DNA of 64,000 nucleotides from Herbidospora yilanensis (GTDB lineage Bacteria > Actinomycetota > Actinomycetes > Streptosporangiales > Streptosporangiaceae): assembly GCF_001570565.1 (NCBI RefSeq), contig NZ_BBXE01000015.1, positions 276,875 through 340,874 of the forward strand, read 5' to 3'. The notes beneath the pieces are model-generated. The model made no database searches. It was not told the origin of the DNA and worked only from the letters and a program-made list of their open reading frames with translations. Shown piece by piece: positions 39,166-47,531 of the stretch; the stretch's first letter is position 1, and the number at the start of each line of letters is the position of its first letter. The position numbers and the translations under genes are program-made.

Positions 39166-42126
39166 TCAGTCGGGGTGGCGCTGGAACCGGAACGAGGCGA
39201 AAACGGCCTCCCGCTGCTTCGCCGACTTGGCCCACTGTGCTTCCGGGACCGCGTAGTAGATCGCGAAGGCGCCCCCGTCGGACCCGTCGACCCACCGCGA
39301 CACGACGTGGACCAGCCCGTTCTTGCCCTCGTAGGCGTATTCCCACTCGGCCGTGTCCGCGCCCTTGTAAGGAGAGGTCTCCAGAGGTGCGATCCGGATG
39401 AGCTCGTAGCCCTCGTAGGGCTGCCCGGCCTCGGCCGCCTCGATCGACTTCAGCAGATCGGTGGTGATCTGAACCGTGGCCACCCGGATGGTCGCCCTGC
39501 CCTTGGCGGAGAAGACGACCTGGGTTCCCTTGTCCGTACGCCCGAAGCCCGCCGGGACGTCGATGGTGTAACCCTCGCCCTGCTCCCGCCTGGTCCCCTT
39601 GGCCGGGGCCGGCGCCGGAGGCTCCGGCGGATAGGTGGCCGAGGTCGGGCTGGGCGGGATGATCCGCCCGGCGGTCCGGGTCGGCCCGGCACCGTTGGCC
39701 CCGAACGCCGAGACCGCCACCACGGCGAGCGCCACGAACGCGACGAACGCGAGGACGAGCAGCAGGACCAACCGGCCCTTGCCCTTCGGCTTGGCGGCCG
39801 GAGGGGGCGCGGTCCGGTGCATCGAGAAGATGTCGGTGCCCAGGCCACGGGGGACGGCTTGGGTGGCGTTGGGGTCGGGCTCGACCGGGCCCTGGCCTGG
39901 GGGGAAGCCGGGCTGGTACTGGCCCGGGGGCATCTGCGGTGGGGGGTAGCCGCCTGCGGGCGGGGAAGCCCAGTGCTGCGGAGGCTGCTGGGGGTGCGGC
40001 GGCAGCGGGAGCGCCGAGGGGGGAGTGGCGTCGGCGTCGATGTCGAGCCGGCGGGCCCCGGGATCGGGCGGGTAGACCCGCCTGCCGGGGAGTTGCCCCT
40101 GCACGACGGTGACGTCATCGGCGAGACCTGCGGGGCCGGCGGCATCGGACTTCACGATGACGACGGTCTGGTCATCGGAAACGGCGGGCCGCCGGAAACG
40201 CGTGGCATCGGGATCCTCGAACGCTCCAGCCCCAGCCGCGCCAGCGCCGGGGGCACCCACACCGGGACCGCCTGAACCAGCTTCACCGGGCCCGCCTACG
40301 CCAGGAGCACCTGCCCCAGGACCGCCTGCCCCAGGACCGCCTACGCCGGGACCGCCTGCGCCGGGACCGCCTGCGCCGGGACCGCCTGCGCCGGGACGGC
40401 CTGCGCTGGGACGGCCTGCGCTGGGACCGCCTGTGCCGGGACCGCCTGCGCCAGGAGCACCTGCGCCAGGAGTAGCTGCCCCAGGACCGCCTGCATCAGG
40501 GGAGGGAGCACCGCCGAGCCGGGTGCCCGCACGCGGGAACTCCCCGCCGGGACCCGAGGCGCCCACTCCGGGCCACGCACTGGCGGAGTCCGGACCTGTT
40601 CCAGGTCCGGAAATCTCGGCATCTGGGCTGCCCAAGTGAGCGCCCGGTCCCCAACCAGGTCCGCCAGAGCCGGGTCCGCCAGAGCCGGGTCCGCCAGAGC
40701 CAGGCCCGCCAGAGCCAGGTCCGCCAGAGCCAGGTCCGCCAGAGCCAGGCCCGCTGGGACCGGATCCGCCAGCTCCGGACGCGCCATGTCCCGAAATTTC
40801 GGCAGCCGGCGTGGCTGCAGCAGCGTCTTGCGCCGATCGGCCACGAGTGGAGGGGGTGGCACCCGCGCCGCCTGCTCCCGTGCCCGGCCTGACTCCTCCG
40901 GCTCCATGTCCCGAAATTTCGTGACGTGCGTCGCCGCCGGTGCCCGGTGCCGCCCCCGAGCCTGCCGGTCCAGAGGCATATGGCGCGCTGACTCCACTTG
41001 CGCCTGGTGCGACTCCACTCGCCTGTCCCGAAATTTCGGGATTTCCGCCACCGGCACCAGAAGATGCCTGCCCGCCAGGGCGGGATGTTCCAGCGAGTCC
41101 GCCGGGAGCACCCGTCGCAGGTGAAGGTGTAGGGGTCGTCGTCCGGTTCGGGTCCTGCGGACCTGCCGTGCTGCCCAGTACCGGCCGGGGTGTGCCGAAC
41201 GGCCGGTCCACACTCGGGTCCCGGCCGCTGTCCCCGTATGGCGACACCGCGTCGGGGGCGAAGGCGCCCCCGCTGGGTCGGGGGGCGGCCGACGCGGGGA
41301 ACTGGGTCATCGTCGGCGTGTCGGCGACCGCGCGGAGCAGGACGGAGGCGCGTTCGGCCGTGATGCGCTTCGTGTGGTCCTTCTCCAGCATCGCTTCGAG
41401 GACGGGGCGCAGTTGCCCGGCGTTCCTGGGCGGGTCGCACACCTCGGTCATCAGCGCGGCCAGGGTCTCGGCGATCGACCGGCGTTCGTACGCCGGCCGG
41501 GCCTCGACCGCGTAATAGAGGGTCGCGCCCAGCGACCACAGGTCGGATTCCGGCCCCGTGTAGTCGCCGCGGGCCCGTTCGGGGGCCGTGTAGCCCGGGG
41601 AGCCGATCACCATGCCGGTCTGCGTCAGGGCGGTGTCGCCGCGTGACTTCGCGATGCCGAAGTCGGTCAGGACCACCCGGCCCGAGTGGGTGATCAGCAC
41701 GTTGCTCGGTTTCACGTCGCGGTGCAGGATGTCGGAGGCGTGGGCGGCGCGCAGGGCGCCCAGCAGGTCGGCGCCGATCTCGGCGACCAGGCGGGGCGGG
41801 AGGGGGCCGTCTTCGTCCACGACCTGTTCGAGGGAGCGGCCCTCGACGAGTTCCATGATGATCCACGGCACGCCGCCGACCTCGATCGCGTCGAAGATCG
41901 TCGCCACGGAGGGGTGGTGGACACGCGCGGCGGCGCGGCCTTCGCGGATCATGCGTTCGCGGAGTTCGGTGCGCTGCTCCTGGGTCAGCCCCGGATCCTG
42001 GCGGATCTCCTTGACCGCCACGTCACGCCCGAGGGTCCGGTCGACGGCACGCCAGACCGTGCCCATCGTGCCGCGCCCGAGGGGAGATATCAGTTCGTAG
42101 CGCTCCGCGAGCAGCCTGCTCTGCAT
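39166..42126 (-). CDS. Transmembrane Ser/Thr protein kinase with Gly-rich repeat linker
   Basis: 986-residue PknB-type kinase. The kinase domain (1-270) has the Gly-loop LGRGTMGTVWRA, Lys in VAVKEI, HRDVKPSNVLI and DFGIAKSRGD with intact catalytic Asp. Then comes an exceptionally long Gly/Pro/Ala/Ser linker (about 280-750) made of 5-residue repeats (GPGSG, GPGAG) and four EISG motifs. One TM helix (about 785-808, GRLVLLLVLAFVAFVALAVVAVSAFG) and an extracellular domain of about 175 residues follow. No PASTA repeats are present, so it probably does not bind muropeptides in the PknB way. It is downstream of a second kinase gene (42170-43336, gap 43 nt). Targets are unknown. Confidence 0.93.
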   Translation of the reverse strand: MQSRLLAERYELISPLGRGTMGTVWRAVDRTLGRDVAVKEIRQDPGLTQEQRTELRERMIREGRAAARVHHPSVATIFDAIEVGGVPWIIMELVEGRSLEQVVDEDGPLPPRLVAEIGADLLGALRAAHASDILHRDVKPSNVLITHSGRVVLTDFGIAKSRGDTALTQTGMVIGSPGYTAPERARGDYTGPESDLWSLGATLYYAVEARPAYERRSIAETLAALMTEVCDPPRNAGQLRPVLEAMLEKDHTKRITAERASVLLRAVADTPTMTQFPASAAPRPSGGAFAPDAVSPYGDSGRDPSVDRPFGTPRPVLGSTAGPQDPNRTTTPTPSPATGAPGGLAGTSRPGGQASSGAGGGNPEISGQASGVAPGASGVSAPYASGPAGSGAAPGTGGDARHEISGHGAGGVRPGTGAGGAGATPSTRGRSAQDAAAATPAAEISGHGASGAGGSGPSGPGSGGPGSGGPGSGGPGSGGPGSGGPGSGGPGWGPGAHLGSPDAEISGPGTGPDSASAWPGVGASGPGGEFPRAGTRLGGAPSPDAGGPGAATPGAGAPGAGGPGTGGPSAGRPSAGRPGAGGPGAGGPGAGGPGVGGPGAGGPGAGAPGVGGPGEAGSGGPGVGAPGAGAAGAGAFEDPDATRFRRPAVSDDQTVVIVKSDAAGPAGLADDVTVVQGQLPGRRVYPPDPGARRLDIDADATPPSALPLPPHPQQPPQHWASPPAGGYPPPQMPPGQYQPGFPPGQGPVEPDPNATQAVPRGLGTDIFSMHRTAPPPAAKPKGKGRLVLLLVLAFVAFVALAVVAVSAFGANGAGPTRTAGRIIPPSPTSATYPPEPPAPAPAKGTRREQGEGYTIDVPAGFGRTDKGTQVVFSAKGRATIRVATVQITTDLLKSIEAAEAGQPYEGYELIRIAPLETSPYKGADTAEWEYAYEGKNGLVHVVSRWVDGSDGGAFAIYYAVPEAQWAKSAKQREAVFASFRFQRHPD
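40284..40500. repeat. 15-bp tandem repeat region in kinase linker (GPGAG units)
   Basis: About 14 degenerate copies of a 15-nt unit (accgcctgcgccggg on the plus strand) encode the pentapeptide GPGAG and variants (GVGGP, SAGRP) on the minus strand. Copies differ at a few third positions, so the array expanded some time ago or is under selection. Confidence 0.75.
40664..40766. repeat. 15-bp tandem repeat region in kinase linker (GPGSG units)
   Basis: Seven near-identical 15-nt units (gccagagccgggtcc type, plus strand) encode GPGSG on the minus strand. They are more uniform than the first array, suggesting recent slippage, and copy number may vary between strains. Confidence 0.75.
40787..41041. 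repeat. Dispersed CCCGAAATTTCGGG palindromes within kinase gene
   Basis: TCCCGAAATTTCGG (40787-40800), TCCCGAAATTTCG (40909-40921) and the perfect 16-bp palindrome TCCCGAAATTTCGGGA (41026-41041), with a weaker copy near 40607-40619. Each encodes EISG followed by H, Q or P in the linker. They are AT-rich islands in very GC-rich DNA. Confidence 0.6.
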
Positions 42127-42169
42127 GACTAGAAAGATAGCGTCCTAGGCCTTGAGGAACGCTTTAGGT

Positions 42170-43336
42170 TCACTTGCGAAATTTCTTCGGCCAGAACCGC
42201 CGTGGCAGCACTATCCGGACGAAGTTCCAGAAGCTCCGGGTCAGGGGCCCGATGGGTACGTCGTAGGTGGCCGGCTTCCGGTGTGAGCCTTCGGCCGGCC
42301 GTCGTCGCTGCGCCGGGACGGGCACCGCCTGGAACTCGCCGGTCGGATGGGGTTCGCGGGGGAAGACCTGCGGGCTCTGCGGCCGGGGCACGGCCGGACG
42401 GTTGTCGGCCCGGTGTTGCCCCCGGTGAGGCGGCTTCCTGACGGGGGGCGGCGTGAAGACGGGCGGCGGGGACGGCCGGACCGGCGGCCGGTGTATCGCG
42501 ATGGGCTCTTCGGCCGTGCCGCCCGCGGCGATCCTGGCCAGCATCAACGCCGCCCGCACGCCGTCGAGCCGGACCGCCGGGTCGATCTGGAGCAGGCCGC
42601 GGAGCACGGGGGCCAGCGGGCCGGCGTTGTCCATCGGTATCGGGGCGCCGCTCGTCAGGGCGGCCAGCGCGGCGGCGGCCGTACGGCGGCCGTGCAGGCC
42701 CCGGCCCTCGACGGCGGTGTAGAGAGTCGCCCCGAGCGACCACAGGTCGGCGGCGGGGGAGGCCTTGTCGCCGAGGACACGCTCGGGCGCGATGTAACCG
42801 GCGGAACCCAGTACGATGCCCGCCTGGGTGATGGAAACGTCACCTTCGAGTGCGGCCAGTCCGAAGTCGGTGAGCACCGCCCGGTCGTGGGTGACGAGCA
42901 CGTTGCTGGGCTTGACGTCGCGGTGGAGGATGCCCTTCGCGTGGACGGCGCGGAGCGCGCCGAGCACCTGGCGCCCGATCTCGGCGACCCTGATGGGATG
43001 TTGCGGGCCCTGCGCCTTGACCAGTTCTTCGAGCGACTGGGCCTTCAGCAGCTCCATGACGATCCACGGCCGGTCGTCTTCGGTGACGACGTCGTAGACG
43101 GTGATCACCGAGGGGTGGGCGACCATCGCGGTGGCCCGGCCCTCGCGTTCGGTGCGGGCGCACAACTCGGCCCGTAGTTCCTCGTCGAGGACGAGGGGCA
43201 GCCGCACCTCCTTGACCGCCACGTCGCGGTCGAGAAGTTCGTCACGCGCACGCCACACCGTGCCCATGCCGCCGCGGCCTACCGGCTGGAGGAGCCGGTA
43301 GCGCGCGGCTAACTGGTATCCGGACGGCGCACGCAT
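42170..43336 (-). CDS. Cytoplasmic Ser/Thr protein kinase
   Basis: 388-residue kinase: Gly-loop VGRGGMGTVWRA, Lys in VAVKEVRLP, HRDVKPSNVLV, DFGLAALEGD and APE-like APERVLG. The kinase domain takes about 270 residues; the rest is Pro/Arg-rich (PPVRPSPPPVFTPPPVRKPPHRGQ) and ends with the basic, hydrophobic FWNFVRIVLPRRFWPKKFRK, which might touch the membrane, but there is no real TM helix. It lies 80 nt from the class I fumarase gene and 43 nt ahead of the transmembrane kinase. The two kinases share domain style, so they may be a duplicated pair. Confidence 0.92.
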   Translation of the reverse strand: MRAPSGYQLAARYRLLQPVGRGGMGTVWRARDELLDRDVAVKEVRLPLVLDEELRAELCARTEREGRATAMVAHPSVITVYDVVTEDDRPWIVMELLKAQSLEELVKAQGPQHPIRVAEIGRQVLGALRAVHAKGILHRDVKPSNVLVTHDRAVLTDFGLAALEGDVSITQAGIVLGSAGYIAPERVLGDKASPAADLWSLGATLYTAVEGRGLHGRRTAAAALAALTSGAPIPMDNAGPLAPVLRGLLQIDPAVRLDGVRAALMLARIAAGGTAEEPIAIHRPPVRPSPPPVFTPPPVRKPPHRGQHRADNRPAVPRPQSPQVFPREPHPTGEFQAVPVPAQRRRPAEGSHRKPATYDVPIGPLTRSFWNFVRIVLPRRFWPKKFRK

Positions 43337-43416
43337 GGGTGGCAGCTTACCGATTTGTGTACGAGTGCCTGTAGAGACCGGGCCGATTCATTGTCGAGAA
43401 CTTTTGTCAAACTCCG

Positions 43417-45060
43417 TCAGGTTCGGCGTCCGATGGACAGAATCGGCCCCGTTGTGTCGGTGAAGAAGTCGTTGCCCTTGTCGTCCACCACGATGAACGC
43501 CGGGAAATCGACCACGTCGATCTTCCAGACCGCTTCCATGCCGAGTTCCGGATATTCCAGGACCTCGACCTTCTTGATGCAGTCTTGCGCGAGCCGCGCG
43601 GCCGGGCCGCCGATCGAGCCGAGGTAGAACCCGCCGTAGGACTTGCAGGCGTCGGTGACCTGCTTCGACCGGTTGCCCTTGGCCAGCATGACCATCGAGC
43701 CGCCCGCCGCCTGGAAGCGCTCGACGTAGGAGTCCATGCGGCCGGCGGTGGTCGGGCCGAAGGAGCCGGAGGCGTATCCCTCGGGCGTCTTCGCGGGTCC
43801 CGCGTAGTAGACGGCGTGGTCTTTCAGATATTGGGGCATCTCGCCGCCGGCGTCGAGGAGCTCGCCGATCTTGGCGTGGGCGATGTCGCGGGCCACCACC
43901 AGGGGGCCGGTCAGCGACAACCGGGTCTTCACCGGGTATTTCGACAACTCGGCCAGGACCTCGGACATCGGGCGGTTGAGGTCGACGCTCACGACGTCGC
44001 CGCCGAGGTGCTCGTCGGTGGTGTCGGGCAGGAAGCGGGCCGGGTCGGTCTCCAGCTGCTCCAGGAAGACGCCCTCGGCGGTGATCTTCGCGAGCGCCTG
44101 GCGGTCGGCCGAGCAGGAGACCGCGATGGCGACCGGGCACGACGCGCCGTGGCGGGGCAGCCGGATCACGCGGACGTCGTGGCAGAAGTATTTGCCGCCG
44201 AACTGGGCGCCGATGCCGAGCTTCTGGGTCAGCTCGAAGACCTTCTGCTCCATCTCCAGGTCGCGGAAGCCGTGGCCCTCGGGGGAGCCCTCGGTCGGCA
44301 GGGCGTCGAGGTAGCGGGCGCTGGCGTATTTCGCGGTCTTCAGGGCGAACTCGGCGGAGGTGCCGCCCACGACGACGGCGAGGTGGTAGGGCGGGCAGGC
44401 GGCCGTGCCGAGCGAGCGGATCTTCTCCTCCAGGAAGGCCAGCATGCGCTTCTCGTTGAGGACCGCCTTGGTCTCCTGGTAGAGGAACGACTTGTTGGCC
44501 GACCCGCCGCCCTTGGCCATGAACAGCAGCTTGTAGGCGTCGTCGCCCTCGGCGTAGAGCTCGATCTGGGCGGGCAGGTTGGAGCCGGTGTTCTTCTCCT
44601 CCCACATGGTGATCGGGGCCATCTGGGAGTAGCGGAGGTTCAGCTTCGTGTAGGCGTCGTAGACGCCACGCGAGATGTGCTCGGCGTCGCGCCCGTCGGT
44701 CAGCACGTGGCGGCCCCGCTTGCCCATCACGATCGCGGTGCCGGTGTCCTGGCACATGGGGAGCACGCCGCCGGCCGAGATCGACGCGTTCTTCAGCAGG
44801 TCGAGGGCGACGAACCGGTCGTTGCCGCTCGACTCGGGGTCGTCGACGATCTTGCGGAGCTGGGCCAGGTGGGAGGCGCGCAGGTAGTGGGAGATGTCGT
44901 GGACCGCGGTCTCGGTCAGCAACCGCAGCGCCTCGGGCTCGACCTCGAGGAACCGCCGCCCGGCCGCCTCGACGACCCTGACCCCTTCTGACGTGATCAG
45001 CCGGTATTCCGTCTCGTCGGCTCCCAGGGGGAGGAGGTCGGTGTAGCTGAACTCGGGCAT
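43417..45060 (-). CDS. Class I (iron-sulfur) fumarate hydratase
   Basis: 547-residue fumarase of the oxygen-sensitive [4Fe-4S] type. The N-terminal domain (about 1-300) has Cys ligands in [22 protein letters not shown] and [13 protein letters not shown], and the C-terminal swivelling domain has [20 protein letters not shown] and [16 protein letters not shown] 45060 has GGAGG about 9 nt upstream; the longer frame crosses the upstream spacer. A class II fumC gene is 4.3 kb downstream on the same strand, separated by two kinase genes. Streptomyces also carry both classes near glpX, so the pair is a conserved trait rather than a recent gain. It could serve iron-replete, low-oxygen conditions. Confidence 0.94.
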   Translation of the reverse strand: MPEFSYTDLLPLGADETEYRLITSEGVRVVEAAGRRFLEVEPEALRLLTETAVHDISHYLRASHLAQLRKIVDDPESSGNDRFVALDLLKNASISAGGVLPMCQDTGTAIVMGKRGRHVLTDGRDAEHISRGVYDAYTKLNLRYSQMAPITMWEEKNTGSNLPAQIELYAEGDDAYKLLFMAKGGGSANKSFLYQETKAVLNEKRMLAFLEEKIRSLGTAACPPYHLAVVVGGTSAEFALKTAKYASARYLDALPTEGSPEGHGFRDLEMEQKVFELTQKLGIGAQFGGKYFCHDVRVIRLPRHGASCPVAIAVSCSADRQALAKITAEGVFLEQLETDPARFLPDTTDEHLGGDVVSVDLNRPMSEVLAELSKYPVKTRLSLTGPLVVARDIAHAKIGELLDAGGEMPQYLKDHAVYYAGPAKTPEGYASGSFGPTTAGRMDSYVERFQAAGGSMVMLAKGNRSKQVTDACKSYGGFYLGSIGGPAARLAQDCIKKVEVLEYPELGMEAVWKIDVVDFPAFIVVDDKGNDFFTDTTGPILSIGRRT

Positions 45061-45162
45061 GGGGTCGAGCCTCCGTTGATCACGCCGGTGTGAGTCTTCA
45101 AAGACTGTACGGCAACCGCCCGACACCCCTGCCCGAAGGTGCAAATAGTGAGAAACTAGACA

Positions 45163-46143
45163 TTAGACCTGAACGCGGGAGGAATCATGGCCATTATCGC
45201 GCTCGGCATCATCGGCGTCGTCGCCCTCGTCTCGGTCCTCATCGTCATGCTGATCAGAAGCGTCAAGAAGAACATGAACGACCCGCACCCGCACTGGCCG
45301 ATCGGGTAGCAGCCCGACCACGATGCCGCCCACCACGACGGCGGCTCCGGCCAGTTCGGCGCCCGACGGCAGGCCCAGCCCGATGAGGGTCCCGGTCGTG
45401 ATCGCGCCGACCGGGATCACGCCGGCGAACAGCCCGGCGCGGCCGGGCCCCAGCCGCGGCAGCGCGGTGTACCAGAGGAAGAACGCGCCACATGTCACCA
45501 CCGAGGCGAGATAGGCGAAGCCCAGCGCCTCGGGCACCGTCGGCACGCGCAGCATCGCCGTGCCGTCGGCGACCAGCCCTGTCACGGCCAGCAGCGGCAC
45601 GGCCAGCGCCACCGACCAGGCCGTCACGCCCACCGCGCCCAGCTTCGGCAGCAGCGGCAGCGCCAGCAGCGAGAAGCACACCTCGCACGCGACCGCCCCC
45701 AGCGCCCAGAGCAGCGAGCCGACCCCGCCCCCGCCGAGCCCGGTCGCCAGCAGCGCCCCGGCCACCACGATCCCCGCCGCCACGACCAGGCGGGGCCTCG
45801 GCTTGCGCGTGGTCACCACCGCCATCACCAGAGGCACCGTCGCCAGCATGGTCCCCACGAGCGCCGGACCGGCCCCCCGCGTCGACTCGACCACGCAGAC
45901 GTTGAACAACACCAGGCCGGTCAGCGCGAGTGCGACCAGCAGCCCGAAATCCCTTACCGTGAGGTGGGCTCTGGGCCTGGAGGTCGCCTTCATGATCACG
46001 AACATGATCAGGGCGGCGACGGCGTAACGCACCGTTTGCCCGCCGTAGAGGGGATAGTCCTTGATCAGGCCACTCACCGCGGCGAGAGTGCCCACCAGGA
46101 ACATCGCCCCCGCCGCCGCGGCCACCGTCGTGCCTTTGTTCAT
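45163..46143 (-). CDS. EamA family transporter (DMT superfamily)
   Basis: 326-residue protein with about ten TM helices in two EamA repeats (about 5-125 and 140-275), an exporter of metabolites or amino acids. The C-terminal 45 residues or so (RVRVVHVLLDASDQHDDEDRDEGDD and on) are highly polar and unlike the family. That stretch is exactly antisense to a small membrane-protein gene with a strong ribosome binding site, so the tail may exist only because the opposite strand is coding. It is divergent from a MocR-type regulator across 71 nt; a TAGCAT -10 element ends eight bases before the ATG. Regulation by that neighbour is likely. Confidence 0.86.
   Translation of the reverse strand: MNKGTTVAAAAGAMFLVGTLAAVSGLIKDYPLYGGQTVRYAVAALIMFVIMKATSRPRAHLTVRDFGLLVALALTGLVLFNVCVVESTRGAGPALVGTMLATVPLVMAVVTTRKPRPRLVVAAGIVVAGALLATGLGGGGVGSLLWALGAVACEVCFSLLALPLLPKLGAVGVTAWSVALAVPLLAVTGLVADGTAMLRVPTVPEALGFAYLASVVTCGAFFLWYTALPRLGPGRAGLFAGVIPVGAITTGTLIGLGLPSGAELAGAAVVVGGIVVGLLPDRPVRVRVVHVLLDASDQHDDEDRDEGDDADDAERDNGHDSSRVQV
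45187..45309 (+). CDS. Small single-pass membrane peptide, 40 aa
   Basis: ATG 45187 is preceded by GGGAGG at 45177-45182, an ideal Shine-Dalgarno. The product MAIIALGIIGVVALVSVLIV continues with one TM helix (residues 2-24), a basic cytoplasmic stretch MLIRSVKKNMN and the tail DPHPHWPIG. It is fully antisense to the C-terminal codons of the EamA gene. Upstream on the plus strand lie candidate -10 sequences (TAGACA near 45157). Because of its good start and typical small-membrane-protein design I judge it real, although both strands cannot easily be optimised at once. Confidence 0.62.
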   Translation: MAIIALGIIGVVALVSVLIVMLIRSVKKNMNDPHPHWPIG

Positions 46144-46214
46144 GACGATGGATGCTAGGAATGAAATGGTTCACAGAATCAGTCCAATCCCTCCGGTAAA
46201 ACGAGGACCAATCG

Positions 46215-47531
46215 TTGGCCGACCTGCATCTCTCCCTTGACCGCCAGGCCGGCGGTCTCGCCCGCCAGGTGGCCGGCGAACTCCGCGAGGCGGTGCGAAC
46301 CGGCCGGCTGCCCGCGGGCACCCGGCTCCCGGCGAGCCGTGATCTGGCGCGGGATCTGGCGGTCTCGCGCGGGGTGGTCGTGGAGGCGTACGAGCAACTC
46401 GTCGCCGAGGGCTTCCTGGAGTCGCGGATCGGGGCCGGGACGACCGTGGCCGCCGTCGCGATCGAGGAACCCGCCTCCCCGGCCGACGCGGCGGGCGACT
46501 TCGGCGGCCGGCCGACCTCGCCCGACCTCGGGGCCTTCCCCCGGCAGGCGTGGAGCGCCTCCTACCGCCACGTGCTGGCCACGCTGCCGCACGACGCGCT
46601 CGACTACGGCGACCCGGGCGGCGTGCCCGAGTTGCGGGGCGAGCTCGCGGCCTATCTGCGGCGGGTCCGCGCGGCGCGGGCCGAGCCCGAGAACGTCGTG
46701 GTGGTCACCGGGGTGGCGCAGGGGTTGTCGCTGGTCGTCCAGGCGCTCGGGCCGCTGCGGCTGGCCACCGAACTGCCGACGAGCGAGCGGCAGACCCCGC
46801 TGCTCCGCCGGGCGGGGGCCGAACTGGTCGGGATCCCGGTCGACGACGAGGGCATCGACGTCGCCGAGCTGGCCCGCAGCGGCGCCCGCGGGGTGCTGCT
46901 GACCCCGGCCCACCACTATCCGACCGGGGTGGTGCTGTCGCCGCGCCGCCGGGCCGAGCTGATCTCCTGGGCGGCCCGGACCGGGGCGACCATCCTCGAA
47001 GACGACTACGACGCCGAGTTCCGGTTCGACCGCGAGCCCGTCGGCTGCCTCCAGGGGCTGGCCCCCGGCCGGGTGGTGCTGGCCGGGAGCGTCAGCAAGG
47101 CCCTCGCGCCGGGACTGCGGCTGGGCTGGCTGGTCGCGCCCGCCTCGCTCGCCGCCGAACTGCGGAAGTTCCGGGGCGAGTTCGACCTGGGGTCACCGGT
47201 GCTCGACCAGTACACGCTGGCCCACTTCATCGCCACCGGCGCCTACGACCGGCACCTGCGGCGGATGCGCCGCGAATACCGGGCCCGCCGCGACGCCCTG
47301 GTGGGCGCGCTGGCCGAGCGGTTCCCCGAGGTGAAGGTCTGCGGCATCTCGGCCGGGCTGCACCTGTTCGCCGAGCTGCCGCCCGAGTGGGACGCCCGCG
47401 CGTTCGCCGCGCAGGCGGTCGCGGCCGGGCTGGCCGCCGAACCGGTCGACGGCCCGGCCGTGGTCATCGGTTTCGCTCGGTGGCCTGGCCATCGGCTCGC
47501 GGCAGCCGTACGGGAGATGCGAAGCCCCTAG
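46215..47531 (+). CDS. MocR/GabR-type regulator (GntR HTH fused to aminotransferase)
   Basis: 438-residue PLP-dependent regulator. The N-terminal GntR winged helix (about 1-75; RQVAGELREAVRTGRLPAGTRLPASRDLARDLAVSRGVVVEAYEQL) is fused to a fold-type I aminotransferase domain with the PLP Lys in LAGSVSKALAPGLRLGWLV and DDYDAEFRFD. It starts at TTG 46215 after GAGG. It is divergent from the EamA transporter gene, the usual target arrangement for MocR proteins. The 71-nt spacer has direct repeats GTCCAATC (46182-46189) and GACCAATC (46206-46213) as candidate sites. Its 3' end overlaps the convergent MFS gene by 68 nt. Effector unknown. Confidence 0.9.
   Translation: MADLHLSLDRQAGGLARQVAGELREAVRTGRLPAGTRLPASRDLARDLAVSRGVVVEAYEQLVAEGFLESRIGAGTTVAAVAIEEPASPADAAGDFGGRPTSPDLGAFPRQAWSASYRHVLATLPHDALDYGDPGGVPELRGELAAYLRRVRAARAEPENVVVVTGVAQGLSLVVQALGPLRLATELPTSERQTPLLRRAGAELVGIPVDDEGIDVAELARSGARGVLLTPAHHYPTGVVLSPRRRAELISWAARTGATILEDDYDAEFRFDREPVGCLQGLAPGRVVLAGSVSKALAPGLRLGWLVAPASLAAELRKFRGEFDLGSPVLDQYTLAHFIATGAYDRHLRRMRREYRARRDALVGALAERFPEVKVCGISAGLHLFAELPPEWDARAFAAQAVAAGLAAEPVDGPAVVIGFARWPGHRLAAAVREMRSP

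Noticed and set aside
38362-40275. 637-codon plus-strand open frame opposite fumC and the kinase
   Set aside because: Antisense shadow of fumC and the kinase tail; no start signal and no recognisable domain.
40284-40766. CRISPR-like regular repeats
   Set aside because: The 15-bp units are contiguous without unique spacers and encode an in-frame Gly-rich linker of a kinase.
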